In this document: positions 18,465 through 29,652 of the stretch, in pieces
How positions within the stretch are numbered: position 1 is the stretch's first letter
Layout: the number at the start of each line of letters is the position of its first letter
Assembly (NCBI GenBank): GCA_020186115.1
Contig: WSYJ01000030.1
Coordinates: forward strand, 186,001 to 250,000
Reading direction: 5' to 3'
DNA from: Histomonas meleagridis
Taxonomy: Eukaryota > Parabasalia > Tritrichomonadida > Dientamoebidae
Length of the DNA stretch: 64,000 nucleotides
Notes under the pieces: model-generated
Databases searched by the model: none
Seen by the model: the letters and a program-made list of their open reading frames with translations, nothing else
What the model was told of the DNA's origin: nothing
Made by a program: the position numbers and the translations under genes

Positions 18465-19603
18465 TTACTCTGTAACTCCTTTTTCTTTGAGTAATTTTAC
18501 TATTTCTGTATGACCATTATAAAATGCTTTCGAATAAGCAGTTTGAAATAATAAAAATAATTTCCAAACATTAAATAAAAATATCAAATTGTTAAAATAT
18601 ATAATAAATAAAATAAATTGATATCTTCAGCAATTAAATCAATTCCTTCTTGTTCAAGAAGTAATTTAAATATATCTACGAAACCAAACCAAGTAGCAAT
18701 CATAAGTGCTGTATTAAATATTTAAAATAATTTCCAAATATTATTTTGAAATATGAAATTATTAATATAAATATCAAATAAAACAAATAAATATCTTTAG
18801 CATTAATATCAATTCCTTTTTGTTCAAGAAGTAAATTAACTATTTCAGTATATCCTTTTTCAGATGCAATCATAAGTGCTGTTTGAAATAATTTAAATAA
18901 TTTCCAAATATTATTTTGAAATTTCGAATTATTGAAAATTATATCAAATAAAACAAATAAATATCTTTAGCATTAATATCAATTCCTTTTTGTTCAAGAA
19001 GTAATTTAACTATTTCTGTATGACCGTTTTTAGATGCAAACATAAGTGCTGTTTCAAATAATTTGTATAAATTTCAAATAATATTTTGAAAAGTGCAAGT
19101 AAAATAAAACAAATAAATATCTTTATCATTAACATCAATTCCTTTTTGTTGAAGAAGTAATTGAACTATTTCAGTATATCCTTTTTCAGATGCAAACATA
19201 AGTGCTGTTTCAAATATTTTGAACAATTTCCAAATAATATTTTGAAAAGTGCAAGTAAAATAAAACAAATAAATATTTTTAGCATTAATATCAATTCCTT
19301 TTTGCTCAAGAAGTAATTTAACGACTTCAGTATGACCATTTTCAGATGCTTTCATAAGTGCTGTATAAAATATGTTAAACAATTTTTAAATTATATTTTG
19401 AAATAAAAAATTTTTAAAACAAATTTTAAACAAAATATAAAAAAGTTTTTATCATTTATTTTAATTTCTTTTTGCTCGAGAAGTATTTTAACCATTTCTA
19501 TAAATCCAATTTGTGATGCCCAAATAAGTGGTGTATCAAAATTTTTAAATAATTTTCAAATAAAAAATTTTTAACATTAAATTTATCAAATAAAGTTTAA
19601 ATG
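18465..19603 (-). repeat. split ankyrin-repeat tail of locus 3
   Basis: On the minus strand, seven ankyrin cores follow the 5' ORF. They are separated by AT-rich spacers, some read through in frame (19382-19074 reads two cores) and others containing stops. All cores translated by eye are open; variants include TPLIWASQIGFIEMVKILL and TALMIATWFGFVDIFKLLL. The last core (TAYSKAFYNGHTEIVKLLK then EKGVTE) ends in its own TAA at 18465-18467, followed by AA. Confidence 0.78.
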
Positions 19604-20647
19604 TTATATTAGATTATTTCTAGAATTGAAATCTATTTCATTTTTCTTCAAGAAAAAGTTAAATATCTTAAAATTAATGATTATATTTGAAAACAAAAAA
19701 AGATTAGTAACAAATATGTATTCAACAATTTTGTTTTCATAAATATATTTAAAGATATCATTTCGATGATATTGAATTGCTGTTTCATATGCATCTTCAA
19801 ATGATGAATGATTTTGTTCACATAAATGAATTATCTCAAGATTTCCACCTGCAATTGCATATTTACCTGTGTTTATTGCATTTGCTCCATTCATAAGTAA
19901 ATATTTAAAACATTTTTCTGCAGAAAAGAATGCTGCATAATCAATTAATGTAACACTTTTTTGATTAATAAATGAATATCTTTCATAAAGTGATGGTTTT
20001 ATTGTTTGATTAAAATCAAAATTTGATTGTGATGATATTTCTTGAAGTTTTTCGATTTCATCATTTCGAATTATTTTTGCTATTTCATTTGGATTTACTC
20101 CTTCATGAATTAACTTCTTGTGAAGTTCCCATTCATTCTTTTTTAAATCTTCATTGTCTTTTTTAAAGTCATCAAAAAATGAAGAGTTAAGGACGTTCAT
20201 TAAACTAAGTAATTCTTCTAATGGAATATAATTTGCGAAATATGGCGTCTTTTGTTTATTTTCAACTAAATTTGATGGAATTAAATTCATTTCAATCATT
20301 CCAGCAAGAAGATAATATGATTCTTGTGAATCCAATCTAAGAATAGAATGCGCAAATATATTAAATAAATCATCATTATTATTATTTTTGGATTCAATTT
20401 CTTTCATAAAACGAAAATATATTTCAAAATCTGTTTTTTGTGAAACAAATGATGAATATATAAATCTGCTTAAAATTTTGTAGGGACAAATTGATATATC
20501 AGTTTTAAAAAGATCCATAGTTGCTTTAACAGAATCGTTAATATTCTTCACGTTTAAGTTTAAAACAATTTCTTCAAGTTTTTCTAATGCTTGTAAGAAG
20601 CTTTTTGAAGAATTCCCAAGGAATTTCGTAATTTTTCTATCAAGCAT
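19604..20647 (-). CDS. DUF3447/ankyrin protein, locus 3 (5' open frame)
   Basis: 347-codon ORF starting at ATG 20647 (MLDRKITKFLGNSS). The unique N-terminal ~165 residues resemble the other copies only in pattern (SxxSQKTDFEIYFRFMKEIE). The conserved NEIAKIIRNDEIEKLQEISS to IFKYIYENK block follows, with DNA nearly identical to loci 1 and 2. The ORF then leaves the family consensus and ends about 50 codons earlier than its paralogs, so the LFLVKYFL-type ankyrin region after the block is missing or broken. Cores resume downstream in other frames. Confidence 0.7.
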   Translation of the reverse strand: MLDRKITKFLGNSSKSFLQALEKLEEIVLNLNVKNINDSVKATMDLFKTDISICPYKILSRFIYSSFVSQKTDFEIYFRFMKEIESKNNNNDDLFNIFAHSILRLDSQESYYLLAGMIEMNLIPSNLVENKQKTPYFANYIPLEELLSLMNVLNSSFFDDFKKDNEDLKKNEWELHKKLIHEGVNPNEIAKIIRNDEIEKLQEISSQSNFDFNQTIKPSLYERYSFINQKSVTLIDYAAFFSAEKCFKYLLMNGANAINTGKYAIAGGNLEIIHLCEQNHSSFEDAYETAIQYHRNDIFKYIYENKIVEYIFVTNLFLFSNIIINFKIFNFFLKKNEIDFNSRNNLI

Positions 20648-20773
20648 TATCTTTTACAGAAAAAGTAAAAACCATTTTTTCAGAACTTTAAAAAAAAGTG
20701 AACATAAAACACATTTTAAATTTTGAAAAAATTTAATAAACGCATACTTATTTTTATTTATTTCATAACAACA

Positions 20774-23700
20774 TCAGATTTCAAATGGGTGAAAAACGAT
20801 TTCACCATTTTCTAACACTATGATGAAACAATTATTTTCATCATTAAATTTCATTCCAACAATTTTACCGAATCCCACAAAAACCTTTTTAAACTGCAAA
20901 TAAAATGCTTCTGCGACGAATACGTCACCTAATTCATTACTATATGCCACGTAATCTATTCCATGTTTATCTTTCCATGACATTAAATTAAAAACTTTTT
21001 CATTTATTTTTATTTTCCTTACGAACATTCCATTTATATTAAACAACTTCAAATAAATATTAAATTTATCATTTTCAAACACATTACATAAACAAATTAC
21101 GAAACCAAAAGATTTTGTAATCAAAATATTATCTAAAAAACAATTTTCATTATCGATGAAATAAAACGAATTATCTTTTTCAAGGTTAAAACGTATTAAG
21201 TCACCATTTTCACAACCAATTACACAACAATGGAATTCATTTGATATAGCGCTACATGTTATATCATCTCTAAAGAAGAATATATTATTAAAGCAATTAT
21301 TTAAATCATTTATATCATATATATAAATGATTGATTCTTTAGGATAAGTAATTACATATTTATCATTGGAAATTAACACTTTAAAATTATTAAAAATATT
21401 TTCATTAATTATTTGTTTCGAAGTTATTTGATTTTGTTCATTAAATTTAAATAATTTTATTTTGTTTTCATTTGTATAAACTTTAATTTCATTTAATTCG
21501 TTATTAAAATTAACTTTAATAATTTTCTTGTTCTTAATTAACTTTAATTGTTTTTTATCAATTTTTATCTTTTTTTTGTTTTTGTTTTGTTGACAATGTT
21601 TAACTTGAAATAACATTTGAGGAATTTGTCCATTATAAATTTGTTTATGTCGAATTAATCTTCGCTCATTAATATCATTCATTCGTTCATCATTCCATAC
21701 ATTAAAATATAACGCGTTATCATAAACATTACGTTTTTCGATTGACTTTTGATCAACGCCAAATGTCAAATCGATCCAAAGTGGTAAATTCTTTGTTACG
21801 TAATCAGACTCAAGTGCTTTTCTCATTATATAAACAAATTCTATTGGCGAATTTGCCCATTTTGGAATTTGTTCTTTATTTATGAACTCAGGAAAACAAT
21901 AAAACTCAGGAATTAATTCACTAAAGTTATATAAATCAGTAGAAATCGAATAAAACAATTTTTCCATTGTATCGAATTTATATTTATTCTCAGTAAAATG
22001 TATTAATGAAAAAGGTTTTATATTCTTTAAATATGTATATAATATATTAATAGGTAATAAGCCATAAGACATAAAATAACTATTCGTTGTCGAAAATTTT
22101 GTTAATTCATTATAAAATCGATCTAAAATTTTTCCTCTGTTCGGATTAATTGATCCAATGTTCTTATTAAAATCACGATAAATAGATTCATTATTTAAAT
22201 CGATCTCTTTGGATGAATAATCAATTAATACCCATGGAAAGATTGGATATTGCATTGGTGAATTAAAACTTCGACCACTAAATTGATTTAATATTAATAA
22301 ATAATCGAAATTCGAAATTTTCCCATTTTTCCATAAATTTACAAAATGATTTAATTGGAATTTCTTCTTTTGATTTAAGAACTTAAAAATTTTTTTCCGA
22401 ATATTTTCGGAATAAAATAATAAAAATAAAGTTTTGCCCGAATTAAATAATATTTCTAATGAAAGTTTACAATGTAAAAATGTTTTCTTACGGACAATGA
22501 TTATATTTGTTATATAATAATCTTTTCGTTTATTTTGTTGTTCTTCTGATTTTAATGTTAACTTATTACTCTTTAATTGTAATATATAAGGAATTGATCC
22601 TTTCGGAGTAACTTTACAACAATGTATAATTTTATCATCATGTTTTATATAATGAATAAATGGTTTCTCATCAGTAAAATGTATATATTTCTTTAGATAT
22701 TTCGGATTCGTTCGATTCTTTGATATACTTTTTACTTTATTTTCATTATTAATGTTGATAATGTTCGATTTTTTATATTCATATTTCATTAATAAAGGCA
22801 TTTGTTGATTACATAATATTGTGTCCCTAATTAAATCATGTTTTATTTCATCGGAATAACAAATAAATCCTTTGGATGATATTGATCGATATAAATTATT
22901 CCATTTCTTATTATTTTGTTGATTAAATATTAACTTCTGTTTTGTGATCTTGTTTTGTATGTTTTCACAATTAAATGATGTATTAAATTGATATGTTTGA
23001 GGTAAACAATTAGTTAAAAATTCAATTGTTTTATCATGTATTGGATATAATTCAGTATAAAAATCTTTGAACGATCGCGTAAACTTTTCAAATCCTTCGA
23101 AATTTTTAAAATTATTTTCTTCTTCATTAATATTTATATTAATTTCATTTAATTTATTTATTTTTTTAATGTCATTATATAATATGATTAAATATTCATT
23201 AATATTTAAATTCATTATATCATTAATAGGAATCTTTTGTAATAAATTCATGAAAAATGTTTCATCAAATTGTAATATATAATGTAAAATTATTATTAAA
23301 AGTGTTAAACTATTTTTTTGATAAATTTTCTTCTCAATTAATAATAAACAATATTTTTTAGCTAACTTTAAATCAATCCATTCTTTATTATTATTAATTC
23401 TTAGACCAAATTTTAATGTCATTTTAGTTAATTGTAAAGTTTTTAATTGGTTTAATATATTAATACAATTATCAGTTTCATTAAATGAAATTATATTTTG
23501 AATGTTTCTCATTTCAATGTTATTATTAAAAGGAGAATTAATGAATTGTTCATATAAACATTCATTATAATATGGGTCAATATGAAAAAATATGAAATGT
23601 TTTAATAATGAAATATATTCATTATATTCATTTTCAGTATAATTTTCATTATTTTTTATTAAGATTTTAGTTAACATTAATAAAAATTCGGTTTTCATTT

Positions 23701-26700
23701 GATGAGGATTTCGATGATAAGAATTTGATACTATATCCAAAAGTGAATATATTATTAACCATTGATTTTTAATTTTTAGTAAATATTTTAATATATTTTT
23801 ACGTTCTATTTTAGAAGTCGAATTAATCATTTTAATTAATATAAATAATGACCAATAACATTCTTTATATATATTATCTTGAAGTTTAAGTTCATTTATT
23901 ATTTCATAGATATTATTATCATTCGTTTTCAAAAAAGTATAAAAACATAAATTATATAAATTATTATTATTACTTTCATTAATTAAATTAATGATATGTT
24001 TAAAGAATTTGGTATTAAATGATTCATTAGATATCATTGACATTATAATATTTAAATGATTTTCTAATGATATATTAAATAAATTTCGTTTATGTAAATC
24101 TAAAACAATATCAATTGCTTTCATAATAACTTTCGACGATTTTTTATATGTAAATAATTTATTATATAATGGAACGAGATCATTTTTCTTAGCAATTCGA
24201 GGTAAAAACTTTTGGCTATTTAATATATCACATAATAATAAACAAATATTAATTTCAGGTACATAAAATATATAATTTAATAATAATAATAAATCATCAA
24301 ATTTACAATAAATAATTCGTAAAATTTCACATATTAATTTCATAAACTCAAATTTTATGTTTGGAATTGTTTGATAAAAGTTCATTATCTCATTTAAAAA
24401 AACTTTAAATGAAATCGTTTGATCTAATAAAAGTAATTGTTGATAATTAGATAATATGTTTAATATATCATCTTTCCATAAATTAAAATTTAATAATATC
24501 GATTGAAACAATTGTGATTTAAGTTCAATGTTTTTAATTATTTGAAACATTTCATAAAAATATTTATAAAGATCAAAATCTTTTTTAATGTTTTCAGTAT
24601 TTAATAGAATAGTTAATATATAATTAAACCCATTAATTCTTAAAAAATAATTTTCTGATTCATAATTTACTGAAAATATATTATTTAATATTAAAAAAAC
24701 ACTTTGATAATCAGTTAAAAATAATGGAATTATCGATATTAATTGATGTGAAAATATATTAACAAAAGAATTTGTATTTTGTTCATCGAAATTTTTTATG
24801 ATTTCAATGATTATATTTAAATATTTTTTATTATCATTATATTTATATAAATATGAAATTGTATTTAATACAATTTGATTAGATGAAATCGTTTTAGTTA
24901 TAAGTTTAAATAATATTATTAAACGATTATCATTTTTTTGTGTTATTCGTTCTAATAAATATTGATCTAATTTACATTTATGACAAGAAATTATATTTTC
25001 ATGTGAAAATTCACATAATTTTATAATGAAATCAATGACTTGCTCAAAAAATTCGGTGTTTTCAAAGATAACAAAAAATAAAATTAAAAAATTTTGTTGT
25101 TTTATAATAAATGTTGGCATTGTATAATTTTCGATTTCATTTCCGGATAAAATTTTCTCAATCGAATCAATCATTTCTTGAGTTGGATTAACTTTTTTAC
25201 ATTCATTTATTAATGTAATTATATCGAAAATAGAGAATTTATATTGTGAAGAAAGTAATTCCAAAAATATGAAAATTCGATTAATCGAAAAATGCGCTTT
25301 TTGTAAAATCGATGAAATTATCATTTTAGAACTAAACATATTAATAGTATCAGTATCAGTACAAATGAAATCGAGCAATTTATTATATAAAATGATAGAA
25401 TCCTCATTAATTTGCTCAAAGACATTTTTAAAATATTTAATAAAAGAAGTCGAATGAATTCTTTCTAAATATTTCTCAATGATTTTTAATACGAAATTTT
25501 GTAAATTCTCTTCGAAAAAGAATGAAAATAAACTTCTTATGAAATATTCGTTGTTAAAAAACATATATAAAATTTCATTATCTTTAAACAAATATGAAAT
25601 AAAAGAAAATAATTCAATTCGAACATTTTCGACTTCTTTTTTACCTTCTAAATTTAACTTTTGATAATATAATAAAGAATTAACTATCACAGTAATAAAA
25701 TCATTTGATTCTAATATAAAAGGTTTTAATTTGTCCAAATTTTTCATTATTCGTTTCGTTAAGTCAATTAATATTAATGGCGTCGAAATCGATTTCGATA
25801 TTATATTAATAATTTCTTTTATACCATTTTTCATTATGAATTTAAATGAAATTTCTCTTGCTGATTCAATACCAGAAGAAACATTTGTTACATAAGGCGA
25901 AAATATGATTTGATTAAATAACACATTCGTTAAATCGATTTTACAATTATTCATATCAATTTTAGTTATAAATATCAAAAAAACAATGTATAAATTAATA
26001 ACGTTTTGATCATTCGAATGTTTTTGGATCCATTTAATAAATATCTCAATGAAATAATCAATAAAATTCGGATTCTCATTTAATATTTCTGATATTTTAT
26101 CGATTTTTTCTAATAACTCCGAGTCAATTAAAAAATCCAAGTTTATGTTTGTTGAAGTTTTATGATATTTATTAATAATTATTTCATTATTAAATGTTTT
26201 TAATTTTTGAAATGTTTTAATCGGTTCAATTGGATAATTAATTTGTGGATATATTATGGAATCATTTGTTATGTTTTGCGCAATAAATGGTTCCATGTTT
26301 TGTAACGCATCTGCAAATCCATTTCCAATAATTTGTATTATAATGACTACAAAATCGGAACTCATTAATTGTATGATTTTACTTAATAAGATAATCGATG
26401 GTAAATATAAATTATAGAGATATGGAGATAAGGCGGAGCCAATGGACACTATTTCGCTTTGTGGAATTTTGTCATATGAATTACAAATGATGGTAGTAAG
26501 TGCCTCAAAAAAATTATCTGTATCTTCATATCGAACTTCGATAAATCGCTTCATAAATAATGAAAAAACGGAATAATGCTCTTTGTTAATGTCTTTGGTG
26601 TTGATAAAAAAGGTTTGAAAAGGTTTAATGATTTTTGGTAACTCACTAAAATCTTCATATGATAAATAAAATGTTATTGAATAGATAAAGGCATCATTGA

Positions 26701-27121
26701 CTATAGATGAATATTGAGATTGTTGAGCAAATAAAAGGGATTTCAAAATTATTTTTATGTACTCAACAGAACCCATCCTTTCACAATATAATATCCACGA
26801 AAGAAATGAATGCAATACTATTTGCGATATTATTTCTATTTCTTTTGGTGTACAATCTTTGATTTTGATTAAAAGTTTTAATGAATTAGGTTGAAATGCA
26901 TATTTGAATTGGATAGAACTAGGAAGAGAAAAAGAACGCGGATTTTTGGCAAAACTTGCTTTGATCGTTTCAATTTGTTTTTGTGAATAATTTGGAAATT
27001 GATTTGACTGATAAAAAGTTATTATTTCTTGCTTCTTAGTGAGCTTTTTGATATTGCTTATAGGTTTAATCTGTAAAATTGCAAGAAATGGTTCCTTTGA
27101 AAGGGCAAAAGCAAGGTTCAT
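20774..27121 (-). CDS. giant BEACH-WD40 protein (LYST/neurobeachin class)
   Basis: 2115 residues, one uninterrupted frame. Residues 1-1450 are helical, Ile/Asn/Leu-rich armadillo-like sequence without a clear signature. A divergent PH-BEACH region lies near 1470-1590. The BEACH domain follows at about 1600-1870, recognisable from FDYLLILNQFSGRSFN, the YPIFPWVL motif, and IPEFYCFPEF and the LPLWIDLTFG segment. A C-terminal beta-propeller region of ~230 residues with repeated DxxxF/V strands completes the layout. Such proteins organise vesicle fusion and lysosome or phagosome traffic. It is the largest gene in the window and very AT-rich in its N-terminal two thirds. Ends in TGA. Confidence 0.9.
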   Translation of the reverse strand: MNLAFALSKEPFLAILQIKPISNIKKLTKKQEIITFYQSNQFPNYSQKQIETIKASFAKNPRSFSLPSSIQFKYAFQPNSLKLLIKIKDCTPKEIEIISQIVLHSFLSWILYCERMGSVEYIKIILKSLLFAQQSQYSSIVNDAFIYSITFYLSYEDFSELPKIIKPFQTFFINTKDINKEHYSVFSLFMKRFIEVRYEDTDNFFEALTTIICNSYDKIPQSEIVSIGSALSPYLYNLYLPSIILLSKIIQLMSSDFVVIIIQIIGNGFADALQNMEPFIAQNITNDSIIYPQINYPIEPIKTFQKLKTFNNEIIINKYHKTSTNINLDFLIDSELLEKIDKISEILNENPNFIDYFIEIFIKWIQKHSNDQNVINLYIVFLIFITKIDMNNCKIDLTNVLFNQIIFSPYVTNVSSGIESAREISFKFIMKNGIKEIINIISKSISTPLILIDLTKRIMKNLDKLKPFILESNDFITVIVNSLLYYQKLNLEGKKEVENVRIELFSFISYLFKDNEILYMFFNNEYFIRSLFSFFFEENLQNFVLKIIEKYLERIHSTSFIKYFKNVFEQINEDSIILYNKLLDFICTDTDTINMFSSKMIISSILQKAHFSINRIFIFLELLSSQYKFSIFDIITLINECKKVNPTQEMIDSIEKILSGNEIENYTMPTFIIKQQNFLILFFVIFENTEFFEQVIDFIIKLCEFSHENIISCHKCKLDQYLLERITQKNDNRLIILFKLITKTISSNQIVLNTISYLYKYNDNKKYLNIIIEIIKNFDEQNTNSFVNIFSHQLISIIPLFLTDYQSVFLILNNIFSVNYESENYFLRINGFNYILTILLNTENIKKDFDLYKYFYEMFQIIKNIELKSQLFQSILLNFNLWKDDILNILSNYQQLLLLDQTISFKVFLNEIMNFYQTIPNIKFEFMKLICEILRIIYCKFDDLLLLLNYIFYVPEINICLLLCDILNSQKFLPRIAKKNDLVPLYNKLFTYKKSSKVIMKAIDIVLDLHKRNLFNISLENHLNIIMSMISNESFNTKFFKHIINLINESNNNNLYNLCFYTFLKTNDNNIYEIINELKLQDNIYKECYWSLFILIKMINSTSKIERKNILKYLLKIKNQWLIIYSLLDIVSNSYHRNPHQMKTEFLLMLTKILIKNNENYTENEYNEYISLLKHFIFFHIDPYYNECLYEQFINSPFNNNIEMRNIQNIISFNETDNCINILNQLKTLQLTKMTLKFGLRINNNKEWIDLKLAKKYCLLLIEKKIYQKNSLTLLIIILHYILQFDETFFMNLLQKIPINDIMNLNINEYLIILYNDIKKINKLNEINININEEENNFKNFEGFEKFTRSFKDFYTELYPIHDKTIEFLTNCLPQTYQFNTSFNCENIQNKITKQKLIFNQQNNKKWNNLYRSISSKGFICYSDEIKHDLIRDTILCNQQMPLLMKYEYKKSNIININNENKVKSISKNRTNPKYLKKYIHFTDEKPFIHYIKHDDKIIHCCKVTPKGSIPYILQLKSNKLTLKSEEQQNKRKDYYITNIIIVRKKTFLHCKLSLEILFNSGKTLFLLFYSENIRKKIFKFLNQKKKFQLNHFVNLWKNGKISNFDYLLILNQFSGRSFNSPMQYPIFPWVLIDYSSKEIDLNNESIYRDFNKNIGSINPNRGKILDRFYNELTKFSTTNSYFMSYGLLPINILYTYLKNIKPFSLIHFTENKYKFDTMEKLFYSISTDLYNFSELIPEFYCFPEFINKEQIPKWANSPIEFVYIMRKALESDYVTKNLPLWIDLTFGVDQKSIEKRNVYDNALYFNVWNDERMNDINERRLIRHKQIYNGQIPQMLFQVKHCQQNKNKKKIKIDKKQLKLIKNKKIIKVNFNNELNEIKVYTNENKIKLFKFNEQNQITSKQIINENIFNNFKVLISNDKYVITYPKESIIYIYDINDLNNCFNNIFFFRDDITCSAISNEFHCCVIGCENGDLIRFNLEKDNSFYFIDNENCFLDNILITKSFGFVICLCNVFENDKFNIYLKLFNINGMFVRKIKINEKVFNLMSWKDKHGIDYVAYSNELGDVFVAEAFYLQFKKVFVGFGKIVGMKFNDENNCFIIVLENGEIVFHPFEI

Positions 27122-27372
27122 CCGTCCTTTGGACCGTTAATTGTGAAGTGATATAAAAATGACGATAGCCAAAAAATTAATAAAGCACATTGAAAATAAT
27201 GAAACGAGGGGTGTGAATATCTGTAAGCAATAGATGTCGTTTTACTCCATTATTTTTCAAGTAATTTTTTCAAAAAGTATGTCATATTAAGTCAGTTATG
27301 GCAAAAAAAATTTTGTCTTACAACAATTTGTACAGAATCAAAATTAAAACTTAATTTCATATATTAAATTCA

Positions 27373-27403
<31 letters not shown>

Positions 27404-27730
27404 GAATTCGATCAAAATGAATTAAAAGTAATTAATTGCTCATTACATATAAAAGTTTTCATATATTAAGTTGAGTTTTTTTTCTAAATTACTTTTTCAT
27501 GTTTGAATCACCTAATCAAATAGAAATATGCTTTTTTTTGAATTAAAAGTTTGCTTTTCTCATAAAGTTACTATTTTTAACAATATTTAAAAGAATTATT
27601 ATCTATTTGGGTCGACAAAATTCGAAAATGAGCCATTCCTCACTTCAAAAATGAATTCAATAATAAAAAGATCATTTTTCACTGAAAAATATCGGTTATA
27701 TTGAAAAGTCTATCGTCTAATATACTTTAT
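27122..27730. other. intergenic region with TA microsatellite
   Basis: About 600 bp. ACCGTTAA lies ~12 bp upstream of the BEACH gene start. A (TA)n tract covers roughly 27373-27401. The rest is AT-rich with T-runs; no gene recognised. Confidence 0.45.
27373..27401. repeat. (TA)n microsatellite
   Basis: Uninterrupted alternating TA of about 28 bp, in intergenic DNA. Confidence 0.9.
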
Positions 27731-28531
27731 TTACAGGAAATATATTTCGTCTGTATTCCAAATGACGCCTGGCCAAGCGAAATCTGTTGCTTTCTTCTGA
27801 GTTGGGAGAAGCCTTTCTTTCCAAGTATTTCCAAATGTTGAAAATAGGATGGAAAGTTTTTCGAGGCTAAATCTTCCTTTCACTTTTTGCACAATTGAAA
27901 TATTTTGAGCTGAACCAATAAAGAAACTTAACCCTGCGAAGAACATTGCCCCCCCAAACATGAGAGAATAAATCAGCATCATAAGCGGCAAAATTTGACG
28001 GGGAAATTTGTATCTTGTGCATGTCGCTAAAGATGCTGGAAAAAGTGAAAAACAATAAATAGAACCATAAAAAAAGTTCAAAATAAATGCCTTAAAGTTC
28101 TTGTCTGCAATGCATTGTCCAGTAACACCGCAATGATGATCATATCTTAAATGACATGCTTGACATATCTCACAGTGGTGTGATAATGGTGGAGCAGGTA
28201 GATTACAAACAGGACAAAGCGGAACTCTACGTAAGCAATCTGGAATGTCTCCTTGAAGAATTTCTCTAAGGACGCCTCTTGAAGCAAGATCATCATATGT
28301 GCGACCTGGATCTCCAAGAACTGTAACCCCCCAACACCACAACCACATTGCATATGAAAAAATTGTAAAAATTGCATTGAAAATAAAGAGTGGATAATAT
28401 GGTGAATTTTGAAATAGATACGGAAAGAAACAAATCATATTAGGTACTAACAAAAAGAGTGATAATAATAACATGAATGCAGGTGGAAAAAATCGTATGC
28501 AGCCTTGAACAAGGCGCTGGATTGACGGCAT
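27731..28531 (-). CDS. DHHC-type protein S-acyltransferase
   Basis: 266 residues. Two N-terminal transmembrane segments (about 15-35 and 45-65) precede the Cys-rich domain CPVCNLPAPPLSHHCEICQ, then CHLRYDHHCGVTGQC. Two more membrane segments follow near 145-170 and 180-200. The catalytic DHHC tetrad is intact; the usual DHHCPW...N is DHHCGVTGQC here. Zinc-coordinating Cys and His are present. The enzyme transfers palmitate to cytosolic Cys of membrane-associated proteins, usually at ER/Golgi membranes. Substrate unknown. The stop is TAA followed by A. Confidence 0.93.
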   Translation of the reverse strand: MPSIQRLVQGCIRFFPPAFMLLLSLFLLVPNMICFFPYLFQNSPYYPLFIFNAIFTIFSYAMWLWCWGVTVLGDPGRTYDDLASRGVLREILQGDIPDCLRRVPLCPVCNLPAPPLSHHCEICQACHLRYDHHCGVTGQCIADKNFKAFILNFFYGSIYCFSLFPASLATCTRYKFPRQILPLMMLIYSLMFGGAMFFAGLSFFIGSAQNISIVQKVKGRFSLEKLSILFSTFGNTWKERLLPTQKKATDFAWPGVIWNTDEIYFL

Positions 28532-29652
28532 AAGATATGTTATGTGAAATTCGATAGAAATTTGGGGTGCTCTTTGATGTGCCCAGAATTTTTAAATTAA
28601 TAAAAATGGGGAACCGTTTTTAGCTACAGACAAACCTTGTCGATTGCACTTGAAATTAATAATGAATTGGATTCCAATTATAAAATAAAAAATTATCACT
28701 GGTAAGTTTAATAGTTAATTCAACTGATCATTACTTATTTTCATTCAAATCAAAAATGATTTCTTCAAGTGATTCCACTATTTACACAAATTGGCATGAA
28801 AAATCTTGATCTGATGGAAGTATGTGCGTTTCGCTTTGTGTATTTCCATGAGAAGGAATTTCTATAATAAATGATAATAAAGAAAAAAAGTTTAATGCTC
28901 AATAAGGCCACTTTTTATTATATAACCGTCAAAATACACTGAAATGGTAGTCACTTTTTTATAAATAAAAATATTAATATCAAAATACAAAAATGCTGTC
29001 CCAATTTAAGTTTAACATAAAAATGGGTTTCACAGGTAAAAAATGGTTGTTTTGAAATGAACTCTAATTTTAATCAAGTGAAAATTAAAAATTGATTAAA
29101 ATAATAAAGTGTGCTTTTCATATTAAACTGTATCATTTTTATTCGAAAGAATTTATTTATCAAATTATATGTGAAATAAGCGGATGAACAAAATTTTTAA
29201 AATATGTTTTAAGGCTCAACAATTGCATTTTTTAGTTTCCTGTTTCGTCGTTAAATCTCAGCTGTTGGTTGGTTCGAAACATAGATTTGATTGACAAATT
29301 GAGCAGCTGATCGAATAACTCTTTAATTCCGGTTCATTTACTTGATGACGTAAAAGCATGAAGCTTTGCACCAAACCTATTTATCATTTCTGCAGTCCTT
29401 TCAGTATTAATTAGGACGTAGCTTCCTTTGAATTCAGTATACGCTTTGAGATTTTGCATAAAAGTGAAAAACATGAACAATATATTAGATTTATTAATAA
29501 ATTAATGTTATATTTGTATTTTAAAAAATATATAAAGTTTTAGTATTTGATCAATTGATTGTTCTTCATCTTAATTTTAAGGATTACATTCTGAACACAA
29601 CTTTAAAATTTATAAAGATTTTAAAAAAGTTCACAATCGAAATCCCAATTTT
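28532..29652. other. 1.1-kb intergenic region with one small ORF
   Basis: AACCG at 28612-28616 lies ~80 bp upstream of the DHHC gene. The only protein-like stretch is the short minus-strand ORF 29334-29474. The remainder is AT-rich without recognisable signals. Confidence 0.4.
29334..29474 (-). CDS. 46-residue hypothetical ORF or gene fragment
   Basis: Starts at ATG 29474 and ends at TGA 29334. Composition (MFFTFMQNLKAYTEFKGSY..., INTERTAEMINRFGAKLHAF) is protein-like and less AT-biased than its flanks. It could be a real microprotein, a fragment of a lost gene, or chance. No family recognised. Confidence 0.2.
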   Translation of the reverse strand: MFFTFMQNLKAYTEFKGSYVLINTERTAEMINRFGAKLHAFTSSSK

